This document shows positions 9,087 through 17,733 of a stretch of 64,000 nt of DNA, in pieces. A program made the translations under genes and the position numbers. Each line of letters begins with the position of its first letter. Position 1 is the first letter of the stretch. The DNA is from an uncultured Alphaproteobacteria bacterium (GTDB lineage: Bacteria; Pseudomonadota; Alphaproteobacteria; HIMB59; GCA-002718135), in contig CACFXU010000001.1 in NCBI GenBank assembly GCA_902570155.1, positions 62,001 to 126,000 on the forward strand, given 5' to 3'. The notes beneath the pieces were generated by a model. The model was given only the letters and a program-made list of their open reading frames with translations. It was not told the DNA's origin and did no database searches.

Positions 9087-9848
9087 ATGTACAGTGTTCT
9101 ACAAAATAAAGAAAATATCAAATTTAGATTTGATAAATTTCCCTATGTAATTATTGATGATGCTTTGCCTACAGATATTTATAAAAAATTAAGTGAGAGT
9201 TTTCCAAAGCCTGAAAAAATAATTGGTAATAATGAATATAAAGAGAATGTTGCTTATAGATATAATGCTTTGAATAGCCTTGGAGATAAAGAAATATCAG
9301 AGGAGTGGAAGGAGTTTATAAAATTTCATACTAGTTATGATTTTCTTGAAGAATTTTATGATATTTTTGGTGACTCAATAAAAAAAATTTATAAAGTTCA
9401 AAAAGAAAGATTGTTTACAAAAGATAATATTGGAGTAAGATTTGAAAAAAACAATCATTTTAACTTAGATTGTCAGTTTGTAATAAACACACCTACAAGT
9501 GGAGATACCTCTGTTATCGAACCACATTTAGATAATCCTGTAGAATTCTATGCTGCTCTTTTGTATATGAAAGATGTGGATGACAACTCAGAGGGTGGAA
9601 ACCTTACCACTTATGATTTTAAAGATAAGCCAAGTTTTTATGGAAAATCTAGAATCAGAGAAGAGAAGGTAAATCTCATTGAAGAGATAGAATATAAACA
9701 AAATAGATTAGTAATGTTTTTAAACTCTCCATATTCTATTCATGGAGTAACAAAAAGAAGTAAAACAAATTTTTATAGGAAATATATAAATATTATTGGT
9801 GAATTTAATTTTGAATTATTTGATTACAGAAATTTTTTAGAGAAGTAA
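9087..9848 (+). CDS. 2OG-Fe(II) oxygenase (prolyl-4-hydroxylase-like)
   Basis: A 253-residue protein with the double-stranded beta-helix signature. HLD (in IEPHLDNPVEFYAALLYM, near residue 147) supplies the HxD iron ligands, EGGNLTTYDF follows near 170, and the distal His is in SPYSIHGVTKR near 217. A basic residue after it would bind 2-oxoglutarate. It resembles the 2OG-FeII_Oxy_3 group found in glycan biosynthesis loci and phage genomes. The substrate is unknown. It lies alone on the plus strand between two minus-strand genes. Confidence 0.75.
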   Translation: MYSVLQNKENIKFRFDKFPYVIIDDALPTDIYKKLSESFPKPEKIIGNNEYKENVAYRYNALNSLGDKEISEEWKEFIKFHTSYDFLEEFYDIFGDSIKKIYKVQKERLFTKDNIGVRFEKNNHFNLDCQFVINTPTSGDTSVIEPHLDNPVEFYAALLYMKDVDDNSEGGNLTTYDFKDKPSFYGKSRIREEKVNLIEEIEYKQNRLVMFLNSPYSIHGVTKRSKTNFYRKYINIIGEFNFELFDYRNFLEK

Positions 9849-9850
9849 CC

Positions 9851-10699
9851 TTAATTATCCCTTTTGTTGTTATCAGCAATTTGATTTGCTGCCATTGCAC
9901 TTCCACTTTCCTGAGAATTATAATCTGTTTTAAAATTTGATACATCACTTAAATATTTTCCTTGTAAGGGTATTTTAAATATTTTATCAGATAGTTTACG
10001 AGTTATTACAACGAGAAGTATGTTTCTTCCTAATTTAGTTTTTGCAATATCAATCATTTTTTCAAATTTAGAATCATTTCTATTAGGTTTAATTTGTTCA
10101 AATAATATTGAGAGATTTTCATCATTCAGTCTTAGTTCAGACCCATTTCTATTTGCCAGAGAAATCTTAATAATTTGATAATTATTTGATGCTGCTAAAT
10201 CGGCAAAAAAAATAGGATTAAAATTATAAAAACCATGATTTATCCAATCTATAAAAGGAAGTATGTTTAACATTATGCCATTTAATTTTGTTAAATTATG
10301 AAAATTTAAAAATAATGCATATTGATTGAAAACATGCTCTCCTGTTCCATTATTTATAACAAGATCGTATTTTTCGCTATAACTATATGTTTCCAAAATA
10401 TTTTTATTAAGATCAAATTGTAAACTATTATATGCACCATTAATATCAATAGATTTATATTCTTTAAACCCAACTGATTTGAAGTAATCTTCTGTAGTAA
10501 AAGATTGAGAACTTGATAAGTTATTTAAATTTTTTTTTTGAATGCTGTTTATTGTCTTATTATTATCCACTAAGTTTTTAATAAAAATATCGTTAATTGA
10601 AGAAGTTTGAGAACCTAAATCAACAGCTTTTGGATTGTTACTTGAAATAACATTCCTACACTCAATAACATTTAAAGCGGCAACTGGATTAAAAGTCAT
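9851..10699 (-). CDS. SAM-dependent methyltransferase-like protein
   Basis: A 282-residue protein with a recognisable class I methyltransferase core. There is a VDLGSQ motif I-like strand near residue 27, a YKSIDINGAYNSLQFDLN strand (acidic end of beta-2) near 82, and a YDLVINNGTGEHVFNQ motif near 110. No clear homologue can be named. It ends 3 bases from the plus-strand oxygenase and belongs to the accessory cassette. The substrate could be a sugar or small molecule; this is inferred only from context. Confidence 0.55.
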   Translation of the reverse strand: MTFNPVAALNVIECRNVISSNNPKAVDLGSQTSSINDIFIKNLVDNNKTINSIQKKNLNNLSSSQSFTTEDYFKSVGFKEYKSIDINGAYNSLQFDLNKNILETYSYSEKYDLVINNGTGEHVFNQYALFLNFHNLTKLNGIMLNILPFIDWINHGFYNFNPIFFADLAASNNYQIIKISLANRNGSELRLNDENLSILFEQIKPNRNDSKFEKMIDIAKTKLGRNILLVVITRKLSDKIFKIPLQGKYLSDVSNFKTDYNSQESGSAMAANQIADNNKRDN

Positions 10700-10764
10700 A
10701 ATATTTAATATTTATTAATTAATTTTATATCTATAATAAATTTGCTATACTAAAATAAATAGGC

Positions 10765-11352
10765 ATGAACAAGTATTCTGAATATTATTATGAAGTTATT
10801 GAAAAGTATAAGTTATTTCATGAAAAAGGGTTTGAAAAAGATAATATGAAAACACCTGGTGAAAGTACATTTTTAGGTTACTCCCTATCAAGATGGATTT
10901 TAAAAATTAAAGAAATTATTAAAATTAATAAGTGTGACTCATTAATAGATTTTGGTTGTGGTAAAGGATTTTTATATAAAAATAAATTTACAATTAATGA
11001 TCAAGAATATCATAACTTACTAGATTGTTGGAAAATAGATGATGTTTATTTATATGACCCAGGGGTTAAAGAATTCTCGGTCTATCCAGTTAGAAAATTT
11101 GATGGTTTAATTTGTACTGATGTTATAGAGCATATCCCAGAAAACGACGTTCTAGAGTTCATAGATAATTTGTTTAGATTATCCAATAAATTTATATTTT
11201 TGGTTATTGCAACTATACCTGCTACAAAATTTTTTGATGATGGAAATAACATTCATTTGTGCCTAAAAAATAAGGAGGAATGGGGAAAAATATTTTTAGA
11301 ATTTGAAGCTAAATACCCACAAATTAATCAATATGTATATTTCAATGAATAA
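10765..11352 (+). CDS. Class I SAM-dependent methyltransferase
   Basis: A 195-residue methyltransferase. Motif I is LIDFGCGKGFLY near residue 55, followed by the post-strand FDGLICTDVIEHIPENDV near 110, where the DVIEHI segment is characteristic. A later strand reads FIFLVIATIPA near 142. A conserved-looking HLCLKNKEEWGKIF helix closes the domain. It is typical of small methyltransferases in surface-polysaccharide islands and marine phages. The substrate is unknown. The gene points right and converges on the FkbM-type gene. Confidence 0.75.
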   Translation: MNKYSEYYYEVIEKYKLFHEKGFEKDNMKTPGESTFLGYSLSRWILKIKEIIKINKCDSLIDFGCGKGFLYKNKFTINDQEYHNLLDCWKIDDVYLYDPGVKEFSVYPVRKFDGLICTDVIEHIPENDVLEFIDNLFRLSNKFIFLVIATIPATKFFDDGNNIHLCLKNKEEWGKIFLEFEAKYPQINQYVYFNE

Positions 11353-11368
11353 TAAAGAGTTTGTAAAT

Positions 11369-12175
11369 CTAGTTTTTTTCAAAGAATAAATCTTTACTAT
11401 TTTCTATCTCATTAAACTCAATTAATTTTTTACTACCAGGGCTATTGCCATACTGATCATATATTTTATTATAACCAAATTTAGATAAATATTTCAAAAT
11501 ATCTAAAATATTATGTTTTCGACATTCAATAATAATTTTGGGCATAAAATTTTCAATCATTTTTTCTGCACCAAAGATAACATTTAAATCTTCACCTTCT
11601 GTATCTATTTTTAATCCGCTCAAATTAATTTTGTTATTTGAAAATTTTAAACTATCAAGCTTAATTGCTTTTGTATTTACACCCTCATTCCCTATTTTGC
11701 CGCCTTTGGATAAATATGACCAATATTGAGATGTCTTTATATCAAACTTTACTATCTTATCGTTATCTGAAACTGCTAAATTAAATAATGAGGCATTTTT
11801 ATTATTAAAATTATTTAATCTTAGGTTAGTAATAATTCTATGATAATTAAGAGTAAAAGGTTCAATTGATATCAAGTGGTTTTTGTTATTACTAACCAAC
11901 GCTGCTACTGTATATAAGCCAGTATGTGCTCCAACATCTATGTAGACACCTTCTTCTTTCGACCAGTCGCACCATTTATCTAATGTGAAGTCGGAATAAT
12001 TATCATCCCAAAACCTTTCTGATATTGATGTGTCATCGCTATTAATAACTAGCATATCAAAACTTATATTGTTTCTCTCAATTCTAAATATTCCTGAAAC
12101 TGGTGTTTTTTTTATAGGTTTGCTTTTTAAATTTTTTTTTATCTTTTCAGCTTCAATATTCTTATCTATGAACAT
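11369..12175 (-). CDS. FkbM-family methyltransferase
   Basis: A 268-residue FkbM-type O-methyltransferase. The motif YIDVGAHTGLYTVAAL near residue 75 binds SAM. ISIEPFTLNYHRIITNLRLNN and the LKIDTEGEDLNVIFGAEKMI segment are the family's other hallmarks. Such enzymes methylate sugar hydroxyls and are frequent in O-antigen and capsule clusters. It lies 5 bases downstream of the glycosyltransferase-like gene on the same strand, so the two may form a small operon for glycan synthesis and methylation. Confidence 0.85.
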   Translation of the reverse strand: MFIDKNIEAEKIKKNLKSKPIKKTPVSGIFRIERNNISFDMLVINSDDTSISERFWDDNYSDFTLDKWCDWSKEEGVYIDVGAHTGLYTVAALVSNNKNHLISIEPFTLNYHRIITNLRLNNFNNKNASLFNLAVSDNDKIVKFDIKTSQYWSYLSKGGKIGNEGVNTKAIKLDSLKFSNNKINLSGLKIDTEGEDLNVIFGAEKMIENFMPKIIIECRKHNILDILKYLSKFGYNKIYDQYGNSPGSKKLIEFNEIENSKDLFFEKN

Positions 12176-12180
12176 AGTGT

Positions 12181-13065
12181 TTAGTTATTATTATGAATTA
12201 AATGTGAGTTAAGGTGTTTAATAAATTTTTTTCTCCCACCCTTTAAATGTAAAAAATAAGTGTTTTTTTGAATAATATGGAAATAATTACTAAAGTTAAA
12301 ATTAGCATTAGCATATTTTAAATCTAAGCTGGCAAAATTGTAATGATCTTCATTAAAAAAACTATATTTTATCCCTTTATATTCATATAAAGAAGAATTA
12401 CCTATGTTGTTTGGAAATTTATCAAGTAGATAAAAAAATAAATACTGATCACCCCACCAATCTTCTAAATCAATTTTAGTGTGTTTTAATTTTGTATTTT
12501 TATTAATTATTTCTTTATTTTTTATAACCTCAGTATAAGATGATAAATATAAATTTGCGAAATTTTCTATTTTTTTTCTACTATTGTTGTTAATTAATAA
12601 AAAACCTGCATTTACTGGAAATTTTTTTCTATGTATCCAATTGTTTGCAATTGTAACTCCTACATCAAAACTTTTATCACTAATATGATTGTAGTTTTTT
12701 ATCGCAATAAGATCAGTATCAAAAATATATATTTTTTTGAACTCATAAAATTTTAGAATTATATGATAGTTAAATAAAACTTTGTAGGTCATAATCTTAA
12801 ATTTTGAATATGGTAAATAAATAATTTTTGTATTGTGAGAAGATTTGAGTTGTGAAATATCTAAATTAGTAAAAATAAATAGCATTGCATTATTGTTGTA
12901 TTTCTCATGAGAAAGTATGAAAGTGTCTAAAATAGCTAAATTTTCTTTTGTAAATTTTTCATAAACAAACATTGTTATTACCGCTTCTTCAAAAGAATAA
13001 TCTTCTTTTTTTATTTCAATATTTTGAAAAAATTTATTTAAATTTTCAAAGGCTGTTTCAAACAT
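12181..13065 (-). CDS. GT-A type glycosyltransferase-like protein
   Basis: A 294-residue protein. IYIFDTDLIAIKN near residue 115 holds a DxD-like DTD expected to bind metal and nucleotide-sugar. KFPVNAGFLLINN near 150 matches the product-strand region of GT8/nucleotide-diphospho-sugar transferases (conserved NaG segment). A late HLKGGRKK near residue 278 resembles the terminal HxxGxxKPW motif of GT8 enzymes. There is no signal peptide, so it is probably cytoplasmic. Operonic with the downstream FkbM methyltransferase. The sugar donor and acceptor cannot be predicted. Confidence 0.65.
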   Translation of the reverse strand: MFETAFENLNKFFQNIEIKKEDYSFEEAVITMFVYEKFTKENLAILDTFILSHEKYNNNAMLFIFTNLDISQLKSSHNTKIIYLPYSKFKIMTYKVLFNYHIILKFYEFKKIYIFDTDLIAIKNYNHISDKSFDVGVTIANNWIHRKKFPVNAGFLLINNNSRKKIENFANLYLSSYTEVIKNKEIINKNTKLKHTKIDLEDWWGDQYLFFYLLDKFPNNIGNSSLYEYKGIKYSFFNEDHYNFASLDLKYANANFNFSNYFHIIQKNTYFLHLKGGRKKFIKHLNSHLIHNNN

Positions 13066-13220
13066 TAAATTTTACTTTAACTATAAATATTATCTTTTTT
13101 GAACTAAAAAAAGATCTCTTTTAAAAAAAGTTTGTTTATTTAGCTTAATAATTTTGAATTCTTCTAACTCAAATTATCAAATCAATTTATTGATTGCTTA
13201 TAAAGCGGCAGAAACGTTTT

Positions 13221-13266
13221 AGCGTACGAAGGGTTTCGAACCCTCAACTTCAACCTTGGCAAGGTT
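13221..13266 (-). repeat. Decayed copy of the tRNA-Gly 3' half (outer att site)
   Basis: 46 bases match the 3' part of the intact tRNA-Gly (20618-20663) at 42 positions. The anticodon stem-loop (AACCTTGGCAAGGTT on the plus strand) is perfect. The four mismatches fall in the T arm and acceptor strand. The 5' half of a tRNA is absent, so it cannot be a working tRNA. It marks the left end of the island and is more diverged than the copy at 17455. Confidence 0.85.
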
Positions 13267-13442
13267 GGGTTCAAGGATTAATATTTCCTTTTAAAAATTG
13301 GCAATTTACAATACCTTACTATATTTCTGCCACAACTGAGTCACACTAACTATTCCTTAAGTAGCCTTAGTTTCTGGGCATAAGGATGTGAAATATTTTT
13401 TAGGTATACTCATTAAAGGGCAGAGGATATATTGAGTAAGTT

Positions 13443-15446
13443 ATGAATGAGTTTAGAAATATATTACAAAATATATTTGATAATTATTTATTAGATTATC
13501 AAGGACCTTTTGGCAGTGATAAAACCTCCTACAAAGCTTTTTATAAAGTTCAAGATTGGATTAAAGAAAATGCAACAAGTAATAGAGAAGAATTAAATAT
13601 TAAATTCAGTGTTGGTAAAGGAAACTGGACTCAAGTGCCATGGTTTGCAATTTTAAATTCTAAGGAAGCTAAAGATACAAGAAATGGATTTTATATTGTT
13701 GCATTATTTCAACACTCCATGGAAGGTTTTTATTTAGGAATTGGGCAAGGAGTAACAGGGCCAAATGAAAAATATGGCAACAAAGGTGGTGCTGAATATT
13801 TAAAAGAAAAAACAGAAGAAGTAAAAAGGGAAATTGGAGGTTTATTAGATAGTTCATTTACTTTTACAGAAAATATTGACCTTAAAGCAACTGGTGGTGT
13901 AGCTATGGGTTATGGTCCAGGCTTATGTTTTCAAAAATATTATAACAAAGAAAATATACCTAATGATGAAAATATTTTAAAAGATATTAATAACTTGATT
14001 GATGTATATGATAAAATTTTAGAAAATAATATTTCTTCAAATCTATCTAAAAAATCTAATGAAAAGAACTCATGGGTTTTATCTGCAGGAAGAAATGCAG
14101 AATTTTGGGAAAAATTTCAAAACGAACAAATTATTAATATTGGCTGGGATAAACTTGGCAATCTAGCTAAGTTTAAAACTAAGAATGACATAGCTCAAAA
14201 AATTAAAGAATTATACAGAGAAGGGGATGAAGCGGAACCTAGAAATCAGGCTTTAACTTGTTATGAATTTGCAAAAGATATTACTATTGGAGATTTTATT
14301 TATATAAAAAAAGGCTCCTCTAAACTTTTAGGTGTTTGTGAAGTAATCAGTGATTATATTTACGATGAAACTCAAGGGCTTCATCCGCACATAAGAAAAG
14401 TTAAATGGCTTGTAATTAAAGATTTTGATATTCAAAGCGAATTAGGACATACTATTGCTCTTAAAACACTTACTAATTTTACAAGATATCCTGATACAGT
14501 AAAAAAATTTGAACAATTTTATTTTATGCAAGAGAGTACATCTAAAGAAATAGTACAGGAACTGGGTGATTTAGATGAATATAAAAGAACAGCTGAAAGC
14601 TTACTTATTGATACATTTTTTTCATCAAGTGAATTTATTAGAATTTTAAATAATTTGAGAGATAAAAAAAATATTATAATTCAGGGAGCACCTGGTGTTG
14701 GAAAAACTTTTATTGGAAAAAAATTAGCACAATGTTTAGCTAATTCAGAAATGAATATTCAGAGTTTAGTGTTACATGAAAATTATTCCTATGAGGAATT
14801 TGTTATGGGTATAAGACCAGATAAAGATGGAAAATTTATACTATCAAATGGAGTGTTTTACGATTTTTGTCATCGTGCAATAAAAAATCCAAACGAGAAA
14901 TTTATATTACTTTTAGATGAAATCAATAGAGCAAACATTACTAAAATATTTGGAGAATTATTGGTTCTTATTGAGAACAATAAAAGAGGCCCAAAAAATG
15001 CAGTTAAACTAATCTATAAACCTGAAGAAAACTTTTATGTTCCTGAAAATTTTTACATTATAGGGTTAATGAATACTGCAGACCGTTCTCTTAAAGTTGT
15101 TGATTACGCTCTAAGAAGAAGATTTAGTTTTTATACTTTTGAACCAGATTTTGAAAATCCAGAATTTAAAAACTTTCTTATAAAGAAAAAAGTTAATATA
15201 AATACCGTCGATAAAATTATTAGAAACCTAAGCAAGGTTAACCAAAAAATTTCGGATGACAGTTTTGAACTTGGACCAGGGTATTGTATTGGGCATAGTT
15301 TTTTTTGCCCTGAAGATAATAAAGATTCTTATGAAAATGATTGGTATGAAAATATCATCAAAAATCAAATCTTGCCTCTTATAGAAGAATATTATTTTGA
15401 TAAACTTGATACAATAGACGAAATTCGTGAGGATTTATTATCTTGA
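13443..15446 (+). CDS. mcrB: McrB-like restriction protein: MrcB_N + EVE-like + AAA+ motor
   Basis: A 667-residue protein with three parts. Residues ~1-190 match the MrcB_N domain (SYKAFYKVQDWIKENA, then a GKGNWTQVPWFAI strand). Residues ~210-350 look like an EVE/PUA-type reader (SWVLSAGRNAEFWEKF, later IGDFIYIKKGSSKLLGVCEV). Residues ~395-660 are an AAA_5/McrB motor with Walker A GAPGVGKT at 415-422, LLLDEINRAN near 490 and the McrB signature MNTADRS near 543, followed by the arginine-rich ALRRRF. McrB motors hydrolyse GTP and, with McrC, cut DNA with modified cytosine (type IV restriction). Two candidate recognition domains are present. mcrC overlaps by 4 bases. Confidence 0.9.
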   Translation: MNEFRNILQNIFDNYLLDYQGPFGSDKTSYKAFYKVQDWIKENATSNREELNIKFSVGKGNWTQVPWFAILNSKEAKDTRNGFYIVALFQHSMEGFYLGIGQGVTGPNEKYGNKGGAEYLKEKTEEVKREIGGLLDSSFTFTENIDLKATGGVAMGYGPGLCFQKYYNKENIPNDENILKDINNLIDVYDKILENNISSNLSKKSNEKNSWVLSAGRNAEFWEKFQNEQIINIGWDKLGNLAKFKTKNDIAQKIKELYREGDEAEPRNQALTCYEFAKDITIGDFIYIKKGSSKLLGVCEVISDYIYDETQGLHPHIRKVKWLVIKDFDIQSELGHTIALKTLTNFTRYPDTVKKFEQFYFMQESTSKEIVQELGDLDEYKRTAESLLIDTFFSSSEFIRILNNLRDKKNIIIQGAPGVGKTFIGKKLAQCLANSEMNIQSLVLHENYSYEEFVMGIRPDKDGKFILSNGVFYDFCHRAIKNPNEKFILLLDEINRANITKIFGELLVLIENNKRGPKNAVKLIYKPEENFYVPENFYIIGLMNTADRSLKVVDYALRRRFSFYTFEPDFENPEFKNFLIKKKVNINTVDKIIRNLSKVNQKISDDSFELGPGYCIGHSFFCPEDNKDSYENDWYENIIKNQILPLIEEYYFDKLDTIDEIREDLLS

Positions 15447-16486
15447 GCGCAACAATTCCTGTCAGAAATATTTATTATCTCTTTTTATATGCTTGGAATA
15501 AATTTCAAGAAGGAAAATCGCTAGAATTAAATTTAGAAGACAGCCCTGATATTCCAAATTTGTTCTCTAATATATTTGTGAATTCATTAAAAAGGTTAAT
15601 AAAAAGAGGTCTTTATAAAAACTACAAGTCTGAAATTAATGAATTACAATACATAAAAGGAAAAATAAATTTTCCTATTAGTATAAGAAATAATTTTGAG
15701 AATAGAGGAAAAGTATTTTGTGAGTTAGACAGTTTATCAATTGATTCTATACCTAATAAAATAATAAAAAAAACTCTTTTGGAATTACTATCAAATAAAA
15801 ATTTAAAACTTAAATTGAAACAGAATATTAAAATAATTCTAAAGTACTTTGATGAATGTAACGCTCCAGAAACATTAAATAAATATTTTAGTCAATTAAA
15901 ATTAAACAATAGTAACTATTATTATAAATTTCCAATTAACCTGTGTGAATTGATTTATAAAATCCAGCTTCCTACTAGTCAGAAAGGGAGTTTTTTATTT
16001 AAAGATGTTCTTGAGGATGAGATTATAATGTCTGATATTTTTGAAACTTTCGTGAGAAATTTTTATGATATCGAACAAAATAAATTTAAAGTATCAAGAG
16101 ATAAGTTTAAATGGGATTTAATTGCTGAAAGTGGAACCCTTGATTTAATTCCTATGAACATTACTGATATTACGCTAAGAAGTTCAAATAAAACTATAGT
16201 AATTGATACAAAATACTACAAAAACCCTCTTACAACTAGTCAGTATGGAAAGAGTCAAATCAGGCAAGACCACCTAAGACAAATAACATCCTACTTAATG
16301 AATTTTGAAAATAGAGATGGTCCAGACTCAAAAGCTGATGGTATATTATTGTACCCAGAAGTTAAACATCAGGAAAAACTTCATGAGACTTTTCAGTTTC
16401 GAGGGCATAAAGTTTCAATACATAGTTTGAATCTAAATCAAGACTGGCAATCAATCCATAATGATTTGATGGATTTAATTCACTAA
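15443..16486 (+). CDS. mcrC: McrC-like nuclease subunit
   Basis: A 347-residue McrC-family protein, the nuclease partner of McrB. The N-terminus has IPVRNIYYLFLYAWNKF, typical of the family. A middle YIKGKINFPISIRNN segment near residue 72 is also conserved. The C-terminal PD-(D/E)XK nuclease is visible as TLDLIPMNITDITL followed by IVIDTKYYK near 250-258, then a Gln-rich helix (RQDHLRQITSYLMN). It starts within the last codons of mcrB (ATGA-type overlap, with a TTG start at 15443), so translation is coupled. Confidence 0.88.
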   Translation: MSATIPVRNIYYLFLYAWNKFQEGKSLELNLEDSPDIPNLFSNIFVNSLKRLIKRGLYKNYKSEINELQYIKGKINFPISIRNNFENRGKVFCELDSLSIDSIPNKIIKKTLLELLSNKNLKLKLKQNIKIILKYFDECNAPETLNKYFSQLKLNNSNYYYKFPINLCELIYKIQLPTSQKGSFLFKDVLEDEIIMSDIFETFVRNFYDIEQNKFKVSRDKFKWDLIAESGTLDLIPMNITDITLRSSNKTIVIDTKYYKNPLTTSQYGKSQIRQDHLRQITSYLMNFENRDGPDSKADGILLYPEVKHQEKLHETFQFRGHKVSIHSLNLNQDWQSIHNDLMDLIH

Positions 16487-16493
16487 TAAAAAT

Positions 16494-17294
16494 TTATAGT
16501 TTAGCGCCTTGCTCTAAATATGCACAATTTTCGCAGTAAGGATTTCTACTTGGTGTTTCTTTAGACTCAAGAGTGCCTTTCATTTCGATTATTTTATCTT
16601 CTATCCAACTAGTATTGGATTCATAATCAATAAGTGTGATGGTGAAGTTCATTTTAGCATCAAAACTATTTTTTGTTTTAATACCGTTGCATACCATGAA
16701 GTAAGTTGTGTTAGAAACTTCAAAGCCCATTTTTCTTAATATGTGAACATAGATATCCATTTGCATTTTATAACCTTGGTGATACCGACTAGCTAAGTAG
16801 CTTTCTCTTTCTACATCGTATTTAGATGACTGAGCTTTGTAATCAGCGACTACGAGTTTGTTTGTATCCAAATCAAACCACACATCATCAACACCACCTT
16901 GTAAAATTAAATTTGTCTCTTCATCATGATAAGATATCCCGCCCTTAAGAGAATCTCTCCACTTATCTATATCTTCATGTTGATAAGGAATAAAATTTAA
17001 ATTGTAATTTTTGAATATTGGATGAGGCTTATTCCTTTCTCGATAAAAATCAAATTCCTTTTTTAACAAATCATCTACAGTGGTATTAAGAGACCAGCCT
17101 GGCATACTGGGCTCTTGTAAACCCTTAACTCTATCTAAATAAAAACAACGTTTACAATCTATAAAGTTAGAAAATTTAGAACGACTAATTTTAAATTTTT
17201 CATTCTGTCCTGGTAAATAAATTGAGGTTTTTCTTGTTCGCAATCCTTTAGCTTCAGCTAACTCTCCCTTATTATTTTTTTTTATACTTACCAT
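16494..17294 (-). CDS. Cas4/RecB-like PD-(D/E)XK nuclease with Fe-S cysteines
   Basis: A 266-residue stand-alone nuclease. SKFSNFIDCKRCFYLDRVKG near residues 39-59 supplies two Cys, and NPYCENCAYLEQ near 250-262 supplies two more, the layout of a Cas4/AddB-type Fe-S cluster. The catalytic core is GGVDDVWFD near 133, VVADYKAQ near 149 and a Gln/Tyr helix (YHQGYKMQMDIYVHIL) near 169. No cas genes or CRISPR array are nearby. It converges on mcrC with an 7-base gap and is the third gene of the module. It may add a nuclease step to the McrBC response or be independent; this is inference. Confidence 0.75.
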   Translation of the reverse strand: MVSIKKNNKGELAEAKGLRTRKTSIYLPGQNEKFKISRSKFSNFIDCKRCFYLDRVKGLQEPSMPGWSLNTTVDDLLKKEFDFYRERNKPHPIFKNYNLNFIPYQHEDIDKWRDSLKGGISYHDEETNLILQGGVDDVWFDLDTNKLVVADYKAQSSKYDVERESYLASRYHQGYKMQMDIYVHILRKMGFEVSNTTYFMVCNGIKTKNSFDAKMNFTITLIDYESNTSWIEDKIIEMKGTLESKETPSRNPYCENCAYLEQGAKL

Positions 17295-17370
17295 CTTTAA
17301 TTAAATTATAACAATATTCCCAAAAAGGTTAAGGGAGTTATGTTTATTACTATAGATAAAATAAATTTCT

Positions 17371-17387
17371 GTCACACTGGTGTCACA
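17371..17387. repeat. Short inverted GTCACAC/TGTCACA motif near module 1 right end
   Basis: GTCACAC (17371) and TGTCACA (17381) sit close together 68 bases left of the inner tRNA fragment. A GTCACACT also occurs at 13340-13347, 74 bases right of the outer fragment. Similar spacing from each att copy suggests a recombinase arm-type site. The motif is short, so chance cannot be excluded. Confidence 0.3.
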
Positions 17388-17454
17388 ATAAGGATTTAAA
17401 ATTAAAAAGTTTTGAAAAAAACTTAACAGACAAAAGAGAGGGTTTGTGGGGTTT

Positions 17455-17505
17455 ATTGGAGCGGGCGAAGGGATTCGAACCCTCGACTTCAACCTTGGCA
17501 AGGTT
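17455..17505 (-). repeat. Perfect 51-base copy of the tRNA-Gly 3' half (inner att site)
   Basis: These 51 bases are identical to 20613-20663, covering the CCA end, acceptor 3' strand, T arm, variable loop and anticodon stem-loop of tRNA-Gly(GCC). Identity stops exactly at the 5' edge of the anticodon stem, as expected for a tyrosine recombinase that crosses over in the anticodon loop. The rest of the tRNA is missing. Confidence 0.95.
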
Positions 17506-17572
17506 ACCGAGTACGAACGATCACCACAAATTCCTAAGTAATGAATATCTTATTTTCCCATAATTGAACACA

Positions 17573-17592
17573 AACTACTGCACAACTACTGC
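17573..17592. repeat. ACTACTGC doublet near left end of module 2
   Basis: The sequence AACTACTGCACAACTACTGC is a tandem doublet of AACTACTGC with one or two spacer bases. A closely related doublet lies at 20571-20590 near the other end of the same module. Paired repeats at both ends fit recombinase arm-binding sites. Confidence 0.45.
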
Positions 17593-17642
17593 ATGAACTT
17601 GGTTCTATTGATAGTAAAGGTGTTTAATGTTAAGCTGAAATT

Positions 17643-17726
17643 ATGGTTTGTAAATTAAAACCTCTAAAGATAATGAGTCTCTGGAATCTGAAGGATAAAG
17701 ATTTTACTCCACGGTCAGTGAGTTGA
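17643..17726 (+). CDS. Possible 27-residue leader peptide before the restriction genes
   Basis: An ATG at 17643 opens a 27-codon frame (starts MVCKLKPLKIMSLWN, stop TGA 17724-17726), 7 bases upstream of the restriction-modification start. No strong ribosome-binding site is seen. It could be a leader or simply a chance frame in the 440-base gap 17295-17733, which otherwise holds the tRNA fragment and the doublet repeat. Reported with low confidence. Confidence 0.15.
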   Translation: MVCKLKPLKIMSLWNLKDKDFTPRSVS

Positions 17727-17733
17727 TTAAGAT

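Larger units (their letters stand above)
13221..17459. mobile_element. Island module 1: McrBC plus Cas4-like nuclease, bounded by tRNA-Gly fragments
   Basis: The module runs from the decayed tRNA-Gly fragment (13221-13266) to the second fragment (17455-17505). It carries mcrB-like, mcrC-like and a convergent PD-(D/E)XK nuclease gene, with non-coding stretches at both ends (13066-13442 and 17295-17733). No integrase, excisionase or transposase gene is visible, so the module is either immobile now or moved by a recombinase supplied in trans. The more diverged att copy suggests it is the older of the two insertions. The exact outer boundary is inferred from where tRNA similarity starts. Confidence 0.75.

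Noticed and set aside
13205-13333. A possible intron-bearing tRNA or tmRNA piece: GGCAGAAA (13207-13214) pairs with TTTCTGCC (13325-13332) around a T-arm-like stem.
   Set aside because: The T arm is not adjacent to the acceptor strand, there is no D arm, and the internal part matches only the 3' half of tRNA-Gly. It is better explained as a decayed att copy.
16494-17294. A CRISPR-associated Cas4.
   Set aside because: No repeats, cas1 or cas2 are in the window. The domain layout is shared by many stand-alone RecB-like nucleases.
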